Source: Desulfarculales bacterium UBA702
GTDB taxonomy: Bacteria; Desulfobacterota; Syntrophobacteria; Syntrophobacterales; Syntrophobacteraceae
Length of the DNA: 64,000 bases
Direction of reading: 5' to 3'
NCBI GenBank assembly: GCA_002298165.1
Contig: DBMI01000095.1
Span: forward strand, 29,908 to 93,907
The notes under the pieces were generated by a model that made no database searches, was not told the DNA's origin, and saw only the letters and a list, made by a program, of their open reading frames with translations. Every line of letters begins with the position of its first letter. Within the stretch, counting starts at the first letter, position 1. Position numbers and translations under genes: made by a program. Positions 1-9,224 of this stretch are shown here, in pieces.

Positions 1-1577
1 TCGATCTCTACGCGCGAAAACTTCAATGGGGTGGAGGCTTTCGGGAATCCGCCGATACACCCTTACACAACCTTGCACTCCTTGAACGATACAGTCAGTA
101 TTCGCTCTTTGCCAATGGGCTTTGGCTTTGTTCGATTCCCGATCCGCAAACCTCCGAGCCTGCCGCTCATCTGCCACTGCTCCAGCACCCCAACCCGCAA
201 AGGGTACTTTTGATCGGAGATTTTTCGCCTGGACTCATTTCAGAAATTCTAAAACACCCCGGAATAAGTAGTCTCGACTGCGTGCAGCCCGACTCCGAAA
301 TTCTCAACTTTGCACGTCGAGTATTACCAACGCAAAGTCTCGAGTGTTTCGAGGACCCCCGGCTCCGTTTCCACCACCTTGATCCTAAACAGTTCATGGC
401 TTCGACGGATACACGGTACAGCGTCATTATCATGGGAGCCGGCGAGCCGGTAAACGCGGAGATGAACAGGTTCTACACGGTCGAGTTCTTTTCTGAGGTG
501 AGGGATTTGCTTGAAGACGGAGGTGTTTTTTCTTTCAGTATCCCGAGTGCACCTGACATTATCGGATTTAGGGAAGCGGCACTTTTGCGCTCGATGAAGA
601 GAACACTTGATGAGGTCTTCGGCTCCGTTGTAGCAGTGCCTGGCGAGAGCGCGCGTTTCTTTGCCGGGCGCCCTGGATCCATTACAAAAGACTCCGAGGT
701 GCTGATCGGCCGCCTTGGGATGCGTGGCCTCGATATCCAGTATCTTCGCGATTTTAATATCCTGGAGTTATTTAACCCATTTCGGATTTCGTATATGGAA
801 TCAGTTCTGGGCCAGGGTGGCGGAGTGAGGATCAACAAAGACTTCCATCCGGTCTGCTATCTTTTCGGGTTCAGTCTGTGGGGCGCCCAAATCCATCCAG
901 CGTTTGGCCGATCATTTGAGTGGCTGTCCGACGAAGGGGCCGGCTGGATTCCAATCATCATTATTGCAGGGATTTTGGCGGCTGCACTTATTTTGCGTGC
1001 AAAATCGGCTGTCTCCGCAGCGGTCGCGCTTAATACTGCAATAAGCGGTGCGTCCCTAATCATCCTGGAAATCATATTAGTCCTTTCGTACCAGATCATA
1101 AGCGGAGCGATGTACCGCGAAATTGCGCTGGTTATTTCATTTTTCATGACAGGGCTGGTCATTGGGAGCGGCATCGTACGCAAGTTTACCCTGCATTCAC
1201 ACGATAAATTCCGGATTTTGCTAGGCGCACAGGCGGCAATAGCAGCATACGCAGTTGGGCTTATCGCCTGCATCGAGAATTTGAGGGGATTCTTAGCCCT
1301 GGATTCAGTTGGAGCCATATTCGCATTTTTGGCGCTGTTAGCGGGGATGTTGGGGGGTTTTCAATTCGCGGCCGCAGTCATCGCCACCGTCGATTCGGGG
1401 AATAAGTCCGAGGGCGCGAGTCTTTATGCGGCCGACCTGATGGGATCGGCTGGAGGTGCTTTCATCGCCTCGCTTTTCCTTCTGCCGGTCCTGGGAATTC
1501 AAAATACGCTGCTGGTTACCGCGCTCGCAGGAGTTGCCGCATCTTTTGGAATTCCCGGAAAACCGAGGACCGCCTAG
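1..1577 (+). CDS. Membrane-fused spermidine-synthase-like protein (5' end outside window)
   Basis: The reading frame is open from base 3, so the gene runs in from the left edge; an internal ATG at 210 is not the real start. Upstream of that ATG the frame already encodes family-typical sequence (NLALLERYSQYSLFANG) and then VLLIGD, the nucleotide-binding start of the Rossmann fold of spermidine-synthase-like methyltransferase-fold proteins. From about base 945 the product is hydrophobic, with roughly seven membrane segments, resembling the large 'fused MFS/spermidine synthase' proteins with membrane segments beside the synthase domain. The glycine-rich GGGDGG-type motif is not intact (GDFSPG), so aminopropyl transfer is not assured. 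It converges with the radical SAM gene on the minus strand. Family assignment is fairly sure; the reaction is unknown. Confidence 0.8.
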   Translation, partial: DLYARKLQWGGGFRESADTPLHNLALLERYSQYSLFANGLWLCSIPDPQTSEPAAHLPLLQHPNPQRVLLIGDFSPGLISEILKHPGISSLDCVQPDSEILNFARRVLPTQSLECFEDPRLRFHHLDPKQFMASTDTRYSVIIMGAGEPVNAEMNRFYTVEFFSEVRDLLEDGGVFSFSIPSAPDIIGFREAALLRSMKRTLDEVFGSVVAVPGESARFFAGRPGSITKDSEVLIGRLGMRGLDIQYLRDFNILELFNPFRISYMESVLGQGGGVRINKDFHPVCYLFGFSLWGAQIHPAFGRSFEWLSDEGAGWIPIIIIAGILAAALILRAKSAVSAAVALNTAISGASLIILEIILVLSYQIISGAMYREIALVISFFMTGLVIGSGIVRKFTLHSHDKFRILLGAQAAIAAYAVGLIACIENLRGFLALDSVGAIFAFLALLAGMLGGFQFAAAVIATVDSGNKSEGASLYAADLMGSAGGAFIASLFLLPVLGIQNTLLVTALAGVAASFGIPGKPRTA

Positions 1578-1679
1578 TGCCCTATCTTCACATTTTATCT
1601 CTTACCCTAACTCATCAAAACAGACGTTGACTTGGGTTATTGTGGGTACATCCTTATGTGGCTGATTTACGCGAATGTA

Positions 1680-2849
1680 TCAGCCCACCTTCCAAATGCC
1701 GGGAATGTCACGGCCGCACCCGGAGCACTTTCCGTTTTTCAGTGAAGCCTTCTTTACACTGTGCCCAATGCGTTCGATTACTGCCAGCCCGCATTTGGGA
1801 CAATTGGTGTTTTCGGCCGGATGCCCGGGAACATTGCCAATGTAAGCAAATTGTAGGCCCTCTTGGCGGGCGGAATTCCATGCATCCTCAAGTGTCGATA
1901 TCGGGGTAGGCTCAAGGCTTTTCAATTTGTAGAGCGGGTAGAACCTGGTGAAATGTACGGGAACATCTGGCCCGAGTTCTTTTGCAATCCATTTGCACAT
2001 ACCCCGTATGCCTCCGATATCATCATTCCTTCCGGTTACGATAAGGTTGACTATTTCAATATGGATGCCACGGCGCTTGAGGTGCTTTAATGTAGCGAGT
2101 ACTGGATCGAGTCTGCCCCTGCTCATATCCCTGTAGTATTCATCCCTGAAGCCCTTCAGGTCGATGCAGGCCGCATCGAGGTAGTTGCAGAGGTCATCCA
2201 GCGGACCCGTATTTATGAAACCGTTGGAATGCATTACGTTCAGAATCCGCAGTGGCTTTGCAGCCTTGAAAATGTCGAGCATGTATTCCATGAAAATCGT
2301 AGGCTCGACATAAGTGCATGCAATTGAAGCACACTTGTACCGAGACGCTGCCTCGACCGCTTTCTCTGGTGGAAGATTGTAATTTAGTGTCTCTTCGGGC
2401 CTTGCCTGTGAGATCTCCCAGTTCTGACAGAATTTGCATTCGAAGTTGCACCCGGCTGTGGCCAGCGAAAAAGAGGTCGTAGACGGCAGTACATGGTAGA
2501 AGGGTTTTTTTTCGACTGGGTCGATGTGTACGGCGCAAGGATTGCCATAAACGAGGGAGTAGTACTTACCGTCGCGGTTTTCACGTACACGGCAGTGCCC
2601 GCGCTCTCCTCCGGCCACCTCGCATCCATTTGGGCAGAGGGTGCATCGGACCCGTCCCTGCGGCAGAGGCTCAAAATAGGGTGAAAGCTTGCTTCCCAAA
2701 AGCCCTTTGCTCATCTCCTGCGCATTTGTAAGCGAGGTGAGAGCGCCGCAGTTCAGAAGCTGAGATCCTAAGAATACGGCACACCGTCCGCAGCAGCCCA
2801 GAAAGGTGCGCCTCGAAATCCCGTTGCTTTCAGATCGCAATAAATTCAT
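1680..2849 (-). CDS. AmmeMemoRadiSam-system radical SAM protein (AmrS-like) with Tat-like leader
   Basis: A radical SAM enzyme carrying the 4Fe-4S/SAM motif CNFECKFC (C134, C138, C141 from the start used here), followed by QNWEISQ, the signature of the AmmeMemoRadiSam family. An N-terminal Cys set (CTLCPNGC and GHC) and a C-terminal zinc-ribbon (NCPKCG and CSGCG) flank the barrel. The N-terminus has SRRTFLG and a short apolar stretch, resembling a twin-arginine signal. ATG 2849 is chosen because it leaves a normal 11-residue n-region before the twin Arg and has AAAGG upstream; ATG 2885 is possible. The MEMO1 and AMMECR1 partners are not in the window. The substrate is unknown. It is divergent from the D-aminoacylase gene. 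Confidence 0.85.
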   Translation of the reverse strand: MNLLRSESNGISRRTFLGCCGRCAVFLGSQLLNCGALTSLTNAQEMSKGLLGSKLSPYFEPLPQGRVRCTLCPNGCEVAGGERGHCRVRENRDGKYYSLVYGNPCAVHIDPVEKKPFYHVLPSTTSFSLATAGCNFECKFCQNWEISQARPEETLNYNLPPEKAVEAASRYKCASIACTYVEPTIFMEYMLDIFKAAKPLRILNVMHSNGFINTGPLDDLCNYLDAACIDLKGFRDEYYRDMSRGRLDPVLATLKHLKRRGIHIEIVNLIVTGRNDDIGGIRGMCKWIAKELGPDVPVHFTRFYPLYKLKSLEPTPISTLEDAWNSARQEGLQFAYIGNVPGHPAENTNCPKCGLAVIERIGHSVKKASLKNGKCSGCGRDIPGIWKVG

Positions 2850-3030
2850 TTGAAATCTGCCTTTTATTGATCTATTGAGATTCATTATCCCAGAGACTCC
2901 ATTCTAGAGATTCCGGAATCAAATGTCGATTAGGAATCGATGGCTCCACACGTGTCTCATGTTGGAAAAATGGCTTCGAAGAGTCGCTTTCAGGATTGCA
3001 GATTGGCTGCTTTAAAGTTCGGGGGGTTTG

Positions 3031-4710
3031 ATGAGATTTTTGTTATTTTCACTGGTTTTACTTCTGATCTCCACCCCGGTTTTTGCCCAGGAAAGCTCCT
3101 CTCACTTCGATGTTCTGATCAGGAATGGGACTATCTACGACGGCTCCGGCGGCCCGGCTTTAAAGGCGGATTTGGGTATAAAAGGTGACCGGATTGCAGC
3201 GATTGGCGATCTCGCGGGGGCAGATGCCGCCACGGTCATAGATGCCGGTGGTCTTGCCGTTGCGCCGGGATTCATAAATATGCTGTCATGGTCCACGGCC
3301 TCTTTGCTGGTGGATGGACGATCCCAGAGTGAAATTCGCCAGGGTGTTACAACGGAGATCATGGGCGAGGGGGAGTCCATGGGGCCGCTTACCAATGAAA
3401 TGAAAGAGAGGACACTCTCGCGCCAGGGCGATCTTAAATTTGACATTGGGTGGACAACTCTAGCCGAGTACCTCGATCATCTCGAAAAGCGTGGAGTATC
3501 GCCTAATGTGGCCTCTTTGATTGGATCCGGCACCATACGCGAAAATGTAATGGGGCTTAAAAATGGAAGACCGACCCCGGGTGAAATTGCTCGGATGTGC
3601 GATATTGTGCGCGCCGAAATGGAAGGTGGAGCGCTCGGGATAGGTTCAGCGCTTCTTTACACTCCGGATTCTTACAACAGCACCGATGATCTGATCAAAA
3701 TGTGCAAAGTCGCGGCAGCGTACGGCGGAATATATATCGCCCACATGCGAAGCGAGGGGGAGAATCTGTTCGAATCAGTGACTGAAATGATTCGGATAAG
3801 CAGCGAAGCAGGTATTCATGCGGAGATTTACCACATGAAAGCCGGCGGTGCATCGAACTGGAACAAAATGGACCGGATGCTCGCTATGATTAACGCTGCG
3901 CGACGCCGCGGATTGAACATAACGGCCAATGTCTACTTATATAACGCAACCTCGAACAGGCTTAGCTCCAGAATACCCGCCTGGGCGCAGGAGGGAGGAG
4001 ACGAGGCTCTGGTTAAGAGGCTAGAGGACCCTGTGGTGCGGAATAGAGTAGCTTCGGAGATGCGCGGCAGAGGCCGCTTTCCAAAAACTATTCTAATAGG
4101 GTTTGAATCGAAGCGGTTACGGCAGCTCACCGGAAAAACGCTCGAGGAAATCGCCCAAATGCACGGTAAGGATGAGGTGGAAACACTTCTGGACACAGTG
4201 GTCGAAGACAACGCCTTTACCAGGATCGTGAGTTTTACAATAAACGAGAAGAATATTGAAAAAGAGCTGAAACAGCCCTGGGTCTCGCTCGGTTCGGATG
4301 CCGCCTCAATTGCCTCCGAAGGCGTTTTCATAAAATCCCTGACCCACCCGCGAGCCTACGGCAACTTCGCAAGACTTTTCGGCAAATACGTGCGTGAGGA
4401 GAGGGTCATTTCCATGCCGGAGGCCGTACGCAGGGTGACGGGCCTTCCGGCATCAAATCTCGGCCTCGATCACCGGGGATTGATCCAGGAAGGCTACTTT
4501 GCGGATGTGGTTGTATTCGACCCTGAAAAGATTAGAGACGTGGCCACTTATGAAGACCCTCACCGCTACGCGACCGGAATTAACCACGTTTTTGTAAATG
4601 GAACCCAGGTAGTCAAGGATGGAGACCACACGGGAGCAAAACCCGGACGAGCCTTGAAGGGGCCGGGCTGGAATCCCCGGAGGGGAGTTGGATTATCTGC
4701 AATGGATTGA
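3031..4710 (+). CDS. Exported D-aminoacylase/amidohydrolase family protein lacking the N-terminal HxH
   Basis: About 559 residues with a signal peptide (MRFLLFSLVLLLISTPVFA) followed by an amidohydrolase-type domain (VLIRNGTIYDGSG, then the barrel, ending with FADVVVFDPEKI). It resembles N-acyl-D-amino-acid deacylases, which in the classical form release D-amino acids from N-acyl derivatives. In classical members the strand-1 motif is GFIDxHxH; here it is GFINMLSW, so the two metal-binding histidines are missing. Later His/Asp positions remain (IAHMRSEG, IYHMKAGG, LGSDA). This variant occurs as a distinct subgroup as far as I recall; its substrate is unknown. ATG 3031, just after a G-rich Shine-Dalgarno, is preferred over TTG 3028. 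It is a monocistronic-looking gene, convergent with the Dabb gene. Confidence 0.85.
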   Translation: MRFLLFSLVLLLISTPVFAQESSSHFDVLIRNGTIYDGSGGPALKADLGIKGDRIAAIGDLAGADAATVIDAGGLAVAPGFINMLSWSTASLLVDGRSQSEIRQGVTTEIMGEGESMGPLTNEMKERTLSRQGDLKFDIGWTTLAEYLDHLEKRGVSPNVASLIGSGTIRENVMGLKNGRPTPGEIARMCDIVRAEMEGGALGIGSALLYTPDSYNSTDDLIKMCKVAAAYGGIYIAHMRSEGENLFESVTEMIRISSEAGIHAEIYHMKAGGASNWNKMDRMLAMINAARRRGLNITANVYLYNATSNRLSSRIPAWAQEGGDEALVKRLEDPVVRNRVASEMRGRGRFPKTILIGFESKRLRQLTGKTLEEIAQMHGKDEVETLLDTVVEDNAFTRIVSFTINEKNIEKELKQPWVSLGSDAASIASEGVFIKSLTHPRAYGNFARLFGKYVREERVISMPEAVRRVTGLPASNLGLDHRGLIQEGYFADVVVFDPEKIRDVATYEDPHRYATGINHVFVNGTQVVKDGDHTGAKPGRALKGPGWNPRRGVGLSAMD

Positions 4711-4818
4711 CGGAAAGGACCTCCAGGACCACCAAAATACGAACCCTTGCTACAGATCCCAGAAACCTCAACGGCTCTGTACTAATGCCCACATTCAGCC
4801 TGTAAAATCAGGTGTCGG

Positions 4819-5109
4819 TCAATAATAGAAATCGACCGCAAGGATGCTCTCTGCTATGGCTCTTATTTTGACGACTACAGCCTTATGGGCGGGATGAACC
4901 TGATAGCGGTTCAGTTCGTCCATTCCGTCGAAGCTGGAGACGAGCGCCAAATCATATGAGCGCTCGGAATGTATGACGTCCCTTCCGAATACGAACTCCC
5001 TTATCTCCGGAATGGCTGACGGAAGTCCGCCGAGTTCCTTTTCCACTTCGGCTATTGCCGAATCGGGAGCATCCTTCTTGAATTTGAAAAATACAACGTG
5101 TTTGAGCAT
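4819..5109 (-). CDS. Dabb (stress-responsive alpha/beta-barrel) domain protein
   Basis: A 96-residue protein that is a single Dabb domain: it opens with MLKHVVFFKFK and contains the alternating strands and a conserved His after the first strand, typical of dimeric ferredoxin-like alpha/beta-barrel proteins. These act as small stress proteins or small-molecule enzymes; no specific reaction can be assigned. A strong Shine-Dalgarno (AAGGAGAA) precedes the ATG. It is the last gene of the minus-strand run that begins with hlyD and follows the GyrI-like gene by 11 bp, so it is probably co-transcribed. Confidence 0.8.
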   Translation of the reverse strand: MLKHVVFFKFKKDAPDSAIAEVEKELGGLPSAIPEIREFVFGRDVIHSERSYDLALVSSFDGMDELNRYQVHPAHKAVVVKIRAIAESILAVDFYY

Positions 5110-5120
5110 AAGTTCTCCTT

Positions 5121-5765
5121 CTATCGTGAAACAGGGTGGCGCAGGATAGTCTTGAGTTTTTCGGGAGCGGTCCTGCGCGGGTCGCTCATATATATCTCAT
5201 GATGACGCCCTCGAAGCGAGCAGGCCTCATCTTCAATAAATTTATGCATGGCTGCTATTGTCGGTCCCTCATCGCAGTATGGGCCGATGTAAAGGGTTTG
5301 AACGCAAAGCCCTTCGTTGAGGACCTCTAGTCGTATGCGCTCCCAAAGGCCTTTTTTGCCCTTGGCGACAAGTGCCGACAGGGCGGTATTCAACATCTCC
5401 TCTTTTATGTGAGGCGGTTGAGCAATCATCAGAGTCCATCGCCAGATTTCCCTGTTATCGGGATCAAAACCCTCCATCCCCTCACACCACCATAAACCGT
5501 CCAGAGGAGCTACCGAATATTCCGGGCCGATCCCTGCCTTTTTCAGTGAGAATTTCAAAGTGTAAGCGGTCCCGTAGAGCGTCTCGATGGACTGCTGGAA
5601 TTCCGGGGCGGTGTTCGGATCACCCGCGCCGTCCAGCATAAGGTAGGAAATGGCGGGGAGTTCCACGAAAGTAAATGACCCGCGCGAGGGATTATAGAGT
5701 TCTTTGAAATCCTTTTTGAAGTCCAGCTTTTTCACTGAGGCTTTCCCGAATGTGGAGTTCGACAC
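5121..5765 (-). CDS. GyrI-like small-molecule-binding domain protein
   Basis: 214 residues matching the stand-alone GyrI-like (SOUL/BRAM1-type effector-binding) family: KLDFKKDFKELYNPS at the N-terminus, FVELPAISYLMLDGAGDPN as the first core strand, and a C-terminal EDEACSLRGRHHEIYMSDPRR. Such proteins bind or hydrolyse small hydrophobic compounds, but no ligand can be named here. The frame opens with GTG, and its start lies 4 bp past the lhgO stop codon, implying coupled expression. The gene is sandwiched between lhgO and the Dabb gene in the exporter run. No membrane segment or signal peptide is seen. Confidence 0.75.
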   Translation of the reverse strand: MSNSTFGKASVKKLDFKKDFKELYNPSRGSFTFVELPAISYLMLDGAGDPNTAPEFQQSIETLYGTAYTLKFSLKKAGIGPEYSVAPLDGLWWCEGMEGFDPDNREIWRWTLMIAQPPHIKEEMLNTALSALVAKGKKGLWERIRLEVLNEGLCVQTLYIGPYCDEGPTIAAMHKFIEDEACSLRGRHHEIYMSDPRRTAPEKLKTILRHPVSR

Positions 5766-5769
5766 TACG

Positions 5770-6975
5770 CTACACTACTCCAGCCGCATTCTCCACGATA
5801 TGAGCTGCAATTGCCAGAGAAGATGTTGCGGCAGGGGAGGGCGCATTGAGGACGTGGACCATCCTTTCATCGCGCAGAATCACGAAATCGTCAAGAAGCC
5901 GTCCGTCGGGGCTGACGGCCTGCGCGCGAACGCCGGCACCCCCGGGAGCAAGATCATTCTCGCATACTTCGGGAATAAGTTCGCGCAGGCTTTTAGAAAA
6001 TAACCTCCTGGAAAAGGAGCGTGACATTTCTGCCAGGCCGCTCTTCCAGTACCTCGCTGCCATGCGCCGGAAGCCTGGGTAGAAAAGTATCTCCGTTAGT
6101 TCGCCAAAGTTGATCCTGGTGCGGCTATATCCCTCGCGTGCAAATGCCAGGACGGCATTCGGGCCGGCTTCGATCCTCCGGTCGATCATCCTGGTGAAAT
6201 GTACGCCCAAAAATGGAAAAGCGGGGTCAGGGACAGGATAGACAAGATTTTTCACCAGGTATCCGCGCTGTGGCTTTATCCGGTAATACTCTCCGCGAAA
6301 GGGAATGATTGCGCAAGGCGGGGCGAATCCGGCGCTGCGTGCAACGTGGTCGGAATAGAGGCCGGCGCAGTTTATGAGAGATCGGCTGAAAATGTCTCCC
6401 CCTGTTGTCGCAATCCGTAATCCGCCGGATTCCCTGGTGATTCGAAGGACTTTACGTCCCTTGAAGATCTTGCCCCCGGCTTTTTCAAATACATTGCCGT
6501 ATGCTTTGGCAACGTCTGTATAATCAACGATCCCCGTAGATGAAACAAGCAGGCCGCGAACACATCTCACATAAGGTTCAAACTTGCGCACCTCGATTGA
6601 GTCCAGCATTCTAAGGCCTGGCACCTGGTTTGCCCTGCCGCGCCTGTATAGCTCATCAAGCGCTGGGAGTTGATCTTCATTGGCTGCGACGACGACTTTC
6701 CCACAGATTTCGTGGTCTACCTGATGATTGCGGCAAAAGGATACGAGTTCACGTGCTCCCGACACGCAGAGGCGCGCCTTGAGGGAGTTGGGCCTGTAGT
6801 ATATTCCCGAATGTATGACGCCGCTGTTGTGGCCGGTTTGGTGAAGTGCAATGCGGTCCTCTTTTTCGATTACAACCGCATTGATGCCGGGATTTGCTTG
6901 AACGAGTTTCATCCCGGTTGCGAGTCCGATAATTCCGGCTCCGATTATTGCCGTATCAAAGGATGGTACTTTCAT
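5770..6975 (-). CDS. lhgO: L-2-hydroxyglutarate oxidase/dehydrogenase (FAD-dependent)
   Basis: 401 residues with an N-terminal FAD-binding Rossmann motif (AIIGAGIIGLATG) and the family hallmark HQTGHNSGVIHSGIYY shortly after. This matches LhgO/YgaF, which oxidises L-2-hydroxyglutarate to 2-oxoglutarate and passes electrons to the membrane quinone pool in studied members. Length fits the family (about 400). A good Shine-Dalgarno (GAGGAGA) precedes ATG 6975. It follows the second ABC-2 permease by 9 bp, so it sits inside an exporter operon, an unexpected neighbour for a metabolite-repair enzyme. The related glycerol-3-phosphate dehydrogenases are the alternative, but the motif favours LhgO. Confidence 0.85.
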   Translation of the reverse strand: MKVPSFDTAIIGAGIIGLATGMKLVQANPGINAVVIEKEDRIALHQTGHNSGVIHSGIYYRPNSLKARLCVSGARELVSFCRNHQVDHEICGKVVVAANEDQLPALDELYRRGRANQVPGLRMLDSIEVRKFEPYVRCVRGLLVSSTGIVDYTDVAKAYGNVFEKAGGKIFKGRKVLRITRESGGLRIATTGGDIFSRSLINCAGLYSDHVARSAGFAPPCAIIPFRGEYYRIKPQRGYLVKNLVYPVPDPAFPFLGVHFTRMIDRRIEAGPNAVLAFAREGYSRTRINFGELTEILFYPGFRRMAARYWKSGLAEMSRSFSRRLFSKSLRELIPEVCENDLAPGGAGVRAQAVSPDGRLLDDFVILRDERMVHVLNAPSPAATSSLAIAAHIVENAAGVV

Positions 6976-6984
6976 CCAGTCTCC

Positions 6985-8103
6985 TCATTCAAGCCTTTTG
7001 CGAAATCTGGCGGTGCTTAGCGTGATAATGGTTATGCCGAGTATGAGCAAAGCTGCCACCTGCGGCCAGAGCAAGCTGAATCCGATGCCTTTCAGAAAGA
7101 TGCCCCTGATAATGACCAGGAAGTATCTCAATGGATTTATGTAGGTAAGGTATTGGAAAACCGGGGGCATGTTGTCGATGGGGAAGACGAATCCCGAGAG
7201 CAGCAGGGCCGGCATGTAGAAAAACATCGCCGCCATCATTGCCTGCTGCTGCGTCCGGGATATCGTTGAAATAAAAAGGCCGATTCCCAGCACCGAGAGC
7301 AGGTAGATTCCGGTGCACAGAAAGAGCAGGGGGAGAAAGCCTTTTATCGGCACATCGAACCAGAATACACCTGTTACAGTCACCAGCATCATATCGAAAT
7401 AGCCGATTGCCGCAAAGGGAATGGTCTTCCCCAGTATCAATTCGAAAGGCTTGATGGGGGTCACCATGAGCTGTTCGATGGTTCCTGTTTCCCTCTCGCG
7501 CACAACGGCCATGCTGGTAAGCATGAGCCCGACAATCATGACAATCGATGCAATGACCCCCGGCAAATTATAGTTTCTGCTCTTAAGATCGGGGTTGTAC
7601 CAGATCCTGGTCCGGGCATCGACGCCCGGCAGCCGCTCACGATTCACCAGGGCGACCTTTGATGCATCCAGTCCGAATCTGGCGGCTATTCGGGCTGCGT
7701 AGCTTACGGTTATCATCGCCGTGTTGGAATCGGTTCCGTCGGCGATGATCTGGATCGGTGATGGGAGACCCTTGAGCATTTCCTTTTCGAAGCCGCGATT
7801 TATTTGTACCGCACAGGAAACTTCACCGCGGTCTAGAAGATATCTTATACCTTCAGGAGATTCCGGGGTGTTTACTATCTCGAAATATCCGGAGGCTTCG
7901 AGGCTTCGCGCCAACTCCCTGCTCGACTGTGATTTATCGAGATCATAGAGCGCTGTCGGGACGTTTGTGACATCGGTTGTCACCACATACCCGAACATGA
8001 GAAGCTGGATCATCGGCGAGGCTATAATCATGAGCACCATGCGCTTGTCACGAAATACCTGGGCGAATTCCTTCACGATCATCTGATGTATTCGCTCGAA
8101 CAT
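6985..8103 (-). CDS. ABC-2 type transporter permease (YbhR/YbhS-like), second copy
   Basis: 372 residues with an N-terminal membrane anchor, a large extracytoplasmic domain (about residues 50-170) and five C-terminal membrane helices, the usual ABC2_membrane_3 layout. The REGTIEQLMVTPI box in the cytoplasmic loop is typical of YbhR/YbhS/YhhJ permeases. It probably pairs with the adjacent permease 8105-9214 to form the channel, driven by the two ATPases upstream and linked to the HlyD-type adaptor. Only 1 bp separates it from the previous gene. Substrates of such systems are drugs, cations or lipophilic compounds; the substrate here cannot be told. Confidence 0.9.
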   Translation of the reverse strand: MFERIHQMIVKEFAQVFRDKRMVLMIIASPMIQLLMFGYVVTTDVTNVPTALYDLDKSQSSRELARSLEASGYFEIVNTPESPEGIRYLLDRGEVSCAVQINRGFEKEMLKGLPSPIQIIADGTDSNTAMITVSYAARIAARFGLDASKVALVNRERLPGVDARTRIWYNPDLKSRNYNLPGVIASIVMIVGLMLTSMAVVRERETGTIEQLMVTPIKPFELILGKTIPFAAIGYFDMMLVTVTGVFWFDVPIKGFLPLLFLCTGIYLLSVLGIGLFISTISRTQQQAMMAAMFFYMPALLLSGFVFPIDNMPPVFQYLTYINPLRYFLVIIRGIFLKGIGFSLLWPQVAALLILGITIITLSTARFRKRLE

Positions 8104-8104
8104 C

Positions 8105-9214
8105 TCACATGATCCTTTTGGCCAGTTTGCGGTTGGCGATCATGAAGACGGCCACGGCATAAATTACCAGCAACAAGGCCTCGACGCCTATCATGGTAAG
8201 AGTACTGCCTTTGAGGAAAATGGATTTGACAATTGAGACGAAGTAGCGTGCGGGCACCGCATAGGTAAGCACCTGGAGCGGTTTGGGCATGTTCGAAATA
8301 GCGAACATGAAGCCGGAGAGAAGAAAAGCCGGCAGAAAAGTCCCGATCATTGCCATCTGTGCGGCAAGGACCTGAGATTTTGAGATAATTGAGATAAAAA
8401 TTCCAAAGCTCAGGCTGCCAAATAAAAAAATGGAAGAAAGCGCTATCAGTAAAACAATGCTGCCGCGAAGAGCCACGTCGAACAGGAAAACGCTCATCCC
8501 TATAGCCACAAGCGTATCAATCAGACCTATTACGAAATAGGGGATGAGTTTTCCGAGGATCAGCTCGCTGGTTTTTACCGGGGTCGAAATTAGCTGTTCC
8601 ATGGTTCCCCGCTCCCATTCCCTGGCAATGGTGAGTGAGGTAAGAAGGGCTACGATAACCGACATGATTACGGCAATCAGGCCAGGGACAATGAAGTTGC
8701 GGGATTTTAGTTCCGTGTTGTACCAAACGCGAATGCGCGCATCCACGAGCGGCACCGCGCGCACTCCTCGGAATTTAGCATTATATTCCTCGGTGATTGC
8801 CAGAATATAGCCCTGCGCAATTGTCGCCGTATTCGAATCGCTTCCGTCCAGGATTATCTGGATGGGTGAATCGATTCGCGCCTGAAGTTTTTTTGAAAAA
8901 TCTCTCGGGATCCAAATCGCGGCAAAGGCGTTTCCCGAATCCAGGTTGCTGTCGATATCCAGATGATTGTCGAGATATGCCTCGACCGTGAAGTAGCCGC
9001 AATCGCGGAACCGTGAAATAAGTTCCCGGCTCTCGGAGCTTTTATCCTGATCGTAGACTACTGTGCGGATTTTATTTACATCAAGCGTTATGGCGTATCC
9101 AAAGATGACCAGCAGCATTACGGGCATGAGGAAAGCCATCAGCAGGCTGAAAGTATCGCGTCCTACCTGGATGAATTCCTTTTTGGTGATTGCTTTGACC
9201 CTCAAGATGCTCAT
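8105..9214 (-). CDS. ABC-2 type transporter permease (YbhS/YbhR-like), first copy
   Basis: 369 residues, paralogous to its downstream neighbour: N-terminal helix, extracytoplasmic domain, then a cluster of helices with the loop motif ERGTMEQLISTPVKTSELILGK. The two share the order of motifs (LDGSDSNTATI here, ADGTDSNTAMI in the partner), so they look like an old duplication forming a heterodimeric permease. ATG 9214 lies 10 bp after the stop of the ATPase gene. Role: membrane part of a tripartite-type efflux pump of the YbhGFSR family. Confidence 0.9.
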   Translation of the reverse strand: MSILRVKAITKKEFIQVGRDTFSLLMAFLMPVMLLVIFGYAITLDVNKIRTVVYDQDKSSESRELISRFRDCGYFTVEAYLDNHLDIDSNLDSGNAFAAIWIPRDFSKKLQARIDSPIQIILDGSDSNTATIAQGYILAITEEYNAKFRGVRAVPLVDARIRVWYNTELKSRNFIVPGLIAVIMSVIVALLTSLTIAREWERGTMEQLISTPVKTSELILGKLIPYFVIGLIDTLVAIGMSVFLFDVALRGSIVLLIALSSIFLFGSLSFGIFISIISKSQVLAAQMAMIGTFLPAFLLSGFMFAISNMPKPLQVLTYAVPARYFVSIVKSIFLKGSTLTMIGVEALLLVIYAVAVFMIANRKLAKRIM

Positions 9215-9224
9215 GAATCAGCTT

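Noticed and set aside
3028..3030. TTG as start of the D-aminoacylase gene
   Set aside because: ATG follows immediately at 3031 with a better-spaced G-rich ribosome site.
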